The notes under the pieces are model-generated. The model saw only the letters and a program-made list of their open reading frames with translations, ran no database searches and was not told the origin of the DNA. DNA of 64,000 nt from Saccharobesus litoralis (GTDB lineage: Bacteria; Pseudomonadota; Gammaproteobacteria; Enterobacterales; Alteromonadaceae). The DNA lies in assembly GCF_003063625.1 (NCBI RefSeq), contig NZ_CP026604.1, forward strand, positions 5,372,065-5,436,064. Direction: 5' to 3'. Numbering within the stretch: position 1 is the stretch's first letter; every line of letters starts with the position of its first letter. This document shows positions 62,562 through 64,000 of the stretch, piece after piece. Both the position numbers and the translations under genes were made by a program.

Positions 62562-63178
62562 TATTTGGTCGCCTCCGGCATTAAAATAACGCGGCGAATA
62601 TCGCCATAATCAGCTAATTTTAATGTGATAGCTATGGCTACAGGTAAATCTTTACTGCGCCACTCTGTTTGCCACTTATCGTTTTTGCCATCATGGAATT
62701 CAAAAATCAGCTCCTTAACATCTGTGAGTAAAGGTCTAACTTTAAATTCCTCACCGACAACAGGATCAGGGTATTCGAAATGGATCCGCTCCAGCACATC
62801 ATCAACAACACGATAAGCAAAAGATTGCACCTCGCTGCGCGGCATTAAAAACATAGGATTAGTCCACCCTACTTTTCGTAACGCCAGTACTTGAGATTGA
62901 CTATCTAAAATTAACTCACCATGGGAAATAAAAGTATCTGCGGCTTTTTCGCCATCCACCCTAACCTTACGTCGGGTTGCTTGGCGTAAATCGCGTTCAA
63001 TAGTTAATATAGCCAACTGTAATGATTGTAAACGTTCGCTATGCGTCAGTGATACTTCATTACTGGTTGAAATACTACTTAATACGTTAGCCGCACCTAG
63101 CCCAACGACCGCAAATATAGCAACCGCAACCAGCATTTCAATTAAGGTAAAACCTCGGTGATGAGTTAATTTTTTCAT
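62561..63178 (-). CDS. gspJ: Type II secretion minor pseudopilin GspJ
   Basis: A minor pseudopilin with prepilin site HRG/FTLIEMLVAVAIFAVV near residues 8-9; Glu at +5 is present. The rest has RDLRQATRR and ends with VILMPEATK. Length 205 residues. Spaced by 2 bases from gspI. Confidence 0.95.
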   Translation of the reverse strand: MKKLTHHRGFTLIEMLVAVAIFAVVGLGAANVLSSISTSNEVSLTHSERLQSLQLAILTIERDLRQATRRKVRVDGEKAADTFISHGELILDSQSQVLALRKVGWTNPMFLMPRSEVQSFAYRVVDDVLERIHFEYPDPVVGEEFKVRPLLTDVKELIFEFHDGKNDKWQTEWRSKDLPVAIAITLKLADYGDIRRVILMPEATK

Positions 63179-63180
63179 GA

Positions 63181-63567
63181 TTAACTACGCTTGCTAATAT
63201 AAGTGCCAAGGCTAGTGATAGACGCTTCCATGGCTTCATCACTGTATACGGTAATTTCAACCATTACCATGCTGACATCTTGGGTTTTAGTCACAGTCTG
63301 TTTCCAATAATAAGTAGTACCGGCCATTTCAGCTTCGCCTTTCTTATTATTTGGCACCGGCCATTTACGCTTAATTCTTAACTCGGCTAATTGGTTGCTA
63401 GCTACCCACTGGGCAAAAGCATTTTGCTGCAGAATACTTTGATTAGAAACATGGGTGGTGGTTGACGAGATTAAGGCTATGCCGGCAAAAGCCAAAATAG
63501 CAATCGCCACTAAAATTTCGAGTAAGGTAAACCCAGATTGACGTTTAGACATAAGTACAGGTTTCAT
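63181..63567 (-). CDS. gspI: Type II secretion minor pseudopilin GspI
   Basis: Nucleates the tip of the pseudopilus. The prepilin site is QSG/FTLLEILVAIAILAFAGIAL, followed by NQLAELRIKRKWP, the family pattern. The annotated start gives 128 residues; an ATG at 63552 (MSKRQSG) would give a more usual short leader. Overlaps gspH by one base. Confidence 0.94.
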   Translation of the reverse strand: MKPVLMSKRQSGFTLLEILVAIAILAFAGIALISSTTTHVSNQSILQQNAFAQWVASNQLAELRIKRKWPVPNNKKGEAEMAGTTYYWKQTVTKTQDVSMVMVEITVYSDEAMEASITSLGTYISKRS

Positions 63568-64000
63568 TACAGATCGACCTCTAATGGCCCTTCCACTTTA
63601 AGCGGGATGGCATATTCACCAGTTACTGAAAAGCAGAAACTATCGATATCAGAAAACGCCTCGTCATAAATAAACAGCAATTCAAATGGCGTTATATCAC
63701 CGCTTGAAAACAGGTAAATATGCGGTACGACCTTATCTTCTTCATCTTTTTGCGTGTCTTCATCATCACTAGATGAAAATAAATCATCCTCTTGATTTTG
63801 CTGATCTAGCCAAGGAATATTATCCACCCGCAATTGTAGAGTAATATTTTCCGGCATCTCTTGTTCAGCAAATGTCGCCTCGCCACTGATAGGAGACCAA
63901 CGTTGACCATCAAAGCCAACAAACTCATAGCCGGCTTCATTGATCACCACGCCAAATTGCACATTATTAAGCAACGCGTATTCAACCGCTAAATGGTATA
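63567..64000 (-). CDS. gspH: Type II secretion minor pseudopilin GspH (partial)
   Basis: The open frame continues to the right edge, so the N-terminus with the prepilin site is missing. The visible part reads AVEYALLNNVQFGVVINEAGYEF, the usual GspH strand order. A GspH-like end (FSVTGEYAIPLKVEGPLEVDL) follows. A 25-residue acidic insert (DDLFSSSDDEDTQKDEEDK) lies in the middle. About 144 residues are seen. Gene order H-I-J-K-L-M-N is the standard one. Confidence 0.9.
   Translation of the reverse strand, partial: YHLAVEYALLNNVQFGVVINEAGYEFVGFDGQRWSPISGEATFAEQEMPENITLQLRVDNIPWLDQQNQEDDLFSSSDDEDTQKDEEDKVVPHIYLFSSGDITPFELLFIYDEAFSDIDSFCFSVTGEYAIPLKVEGPLEVDL

Overview
The window is chromosomal DNA of a marine-type gammaproteobacterium, most probably of the order Alteromonadales. 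The evidence is gene order: rplM-rpsI-petABC-sspAB, zapE/zapG-degQ-degS, murA-ibaG-mlaBCDEF facing yrbG-kdsD-kdsC-lptCAB-rpoN-hpf-ptsN-rapZ-npr, and ubiC-ubiA, glpE-glpG, nudE-cysQ and a gsp cluster. Protein sequences resemble E. coli orthologues closely and the DNA is fairly AT-rich by eye. The genus is not proven; an algal-polysaccharide degrader would fit the sugar-binding-like lipoprotein at 2.4-5.0 kb.

Layout. 0-2.3 kb: a truncated secreted-protein gene, glutathione reductase and a HIT-family hydrolase. 2.4-5.0 kb: a large surface lipoprotein with three near-identical modules. 5.7-12.7 kb: sspBA, cytochrome bc1, ribosomal proteins S9/L13, zapE and zapG. 12.8-15.4 kb: periplasmic proteases DegQ and DegS. 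15.5-20.3 kb: murA, ibaG and the Mla phospholipid transport operon. 20.5-28.3 kb: the divergent LPS/RpoN/nitrogen-PTS cluster. 28.4-40.8 kb: mgtE, plsB, ubiA/ubiC, a FliL-like protein, glpG/glpE, an M16 peptidase lipoprotein, a YceI protein, cysQ and nudE. 41-59 kb: yrfG, then a complete urea-acquisition locus. 58.9-64 kb: type II secretion genes gspN to gspH, the last cut by the window edge.

The urea locus is the most interesting region. A LuxR-type response regulator and an unusual hybrid histidine kinase (transporter-like permease domain, Cys-rich cluster, kinase, receiver) are read leftward. Divergent from them are a porin, the UrtABCDE urea ABC transporter, urease subunits with all accessory proteins (UreDABCEFG), and a small His-containing membrane protein. 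This suggests a sense-uptake-hydrolysis module: the porin admits urea, UrtA binds it, UrtBCDE imports it and urease releases ammonia. The locus lies between gspN and nudE-cysQ, which are neighbours in many relatives, so it may be an insertion.

Four copies of a dispersed, structured noncoding repeat with imperfect terminal inverted repeats (MITE-like) sit in intergenic gaps at 12.0, 16.8, 34.1 and 40.9 kb. Their internal hairpin shows compensatory changes between copies. No tRNA, rRNA, CRISPR array, transposase or phage gene was seen.
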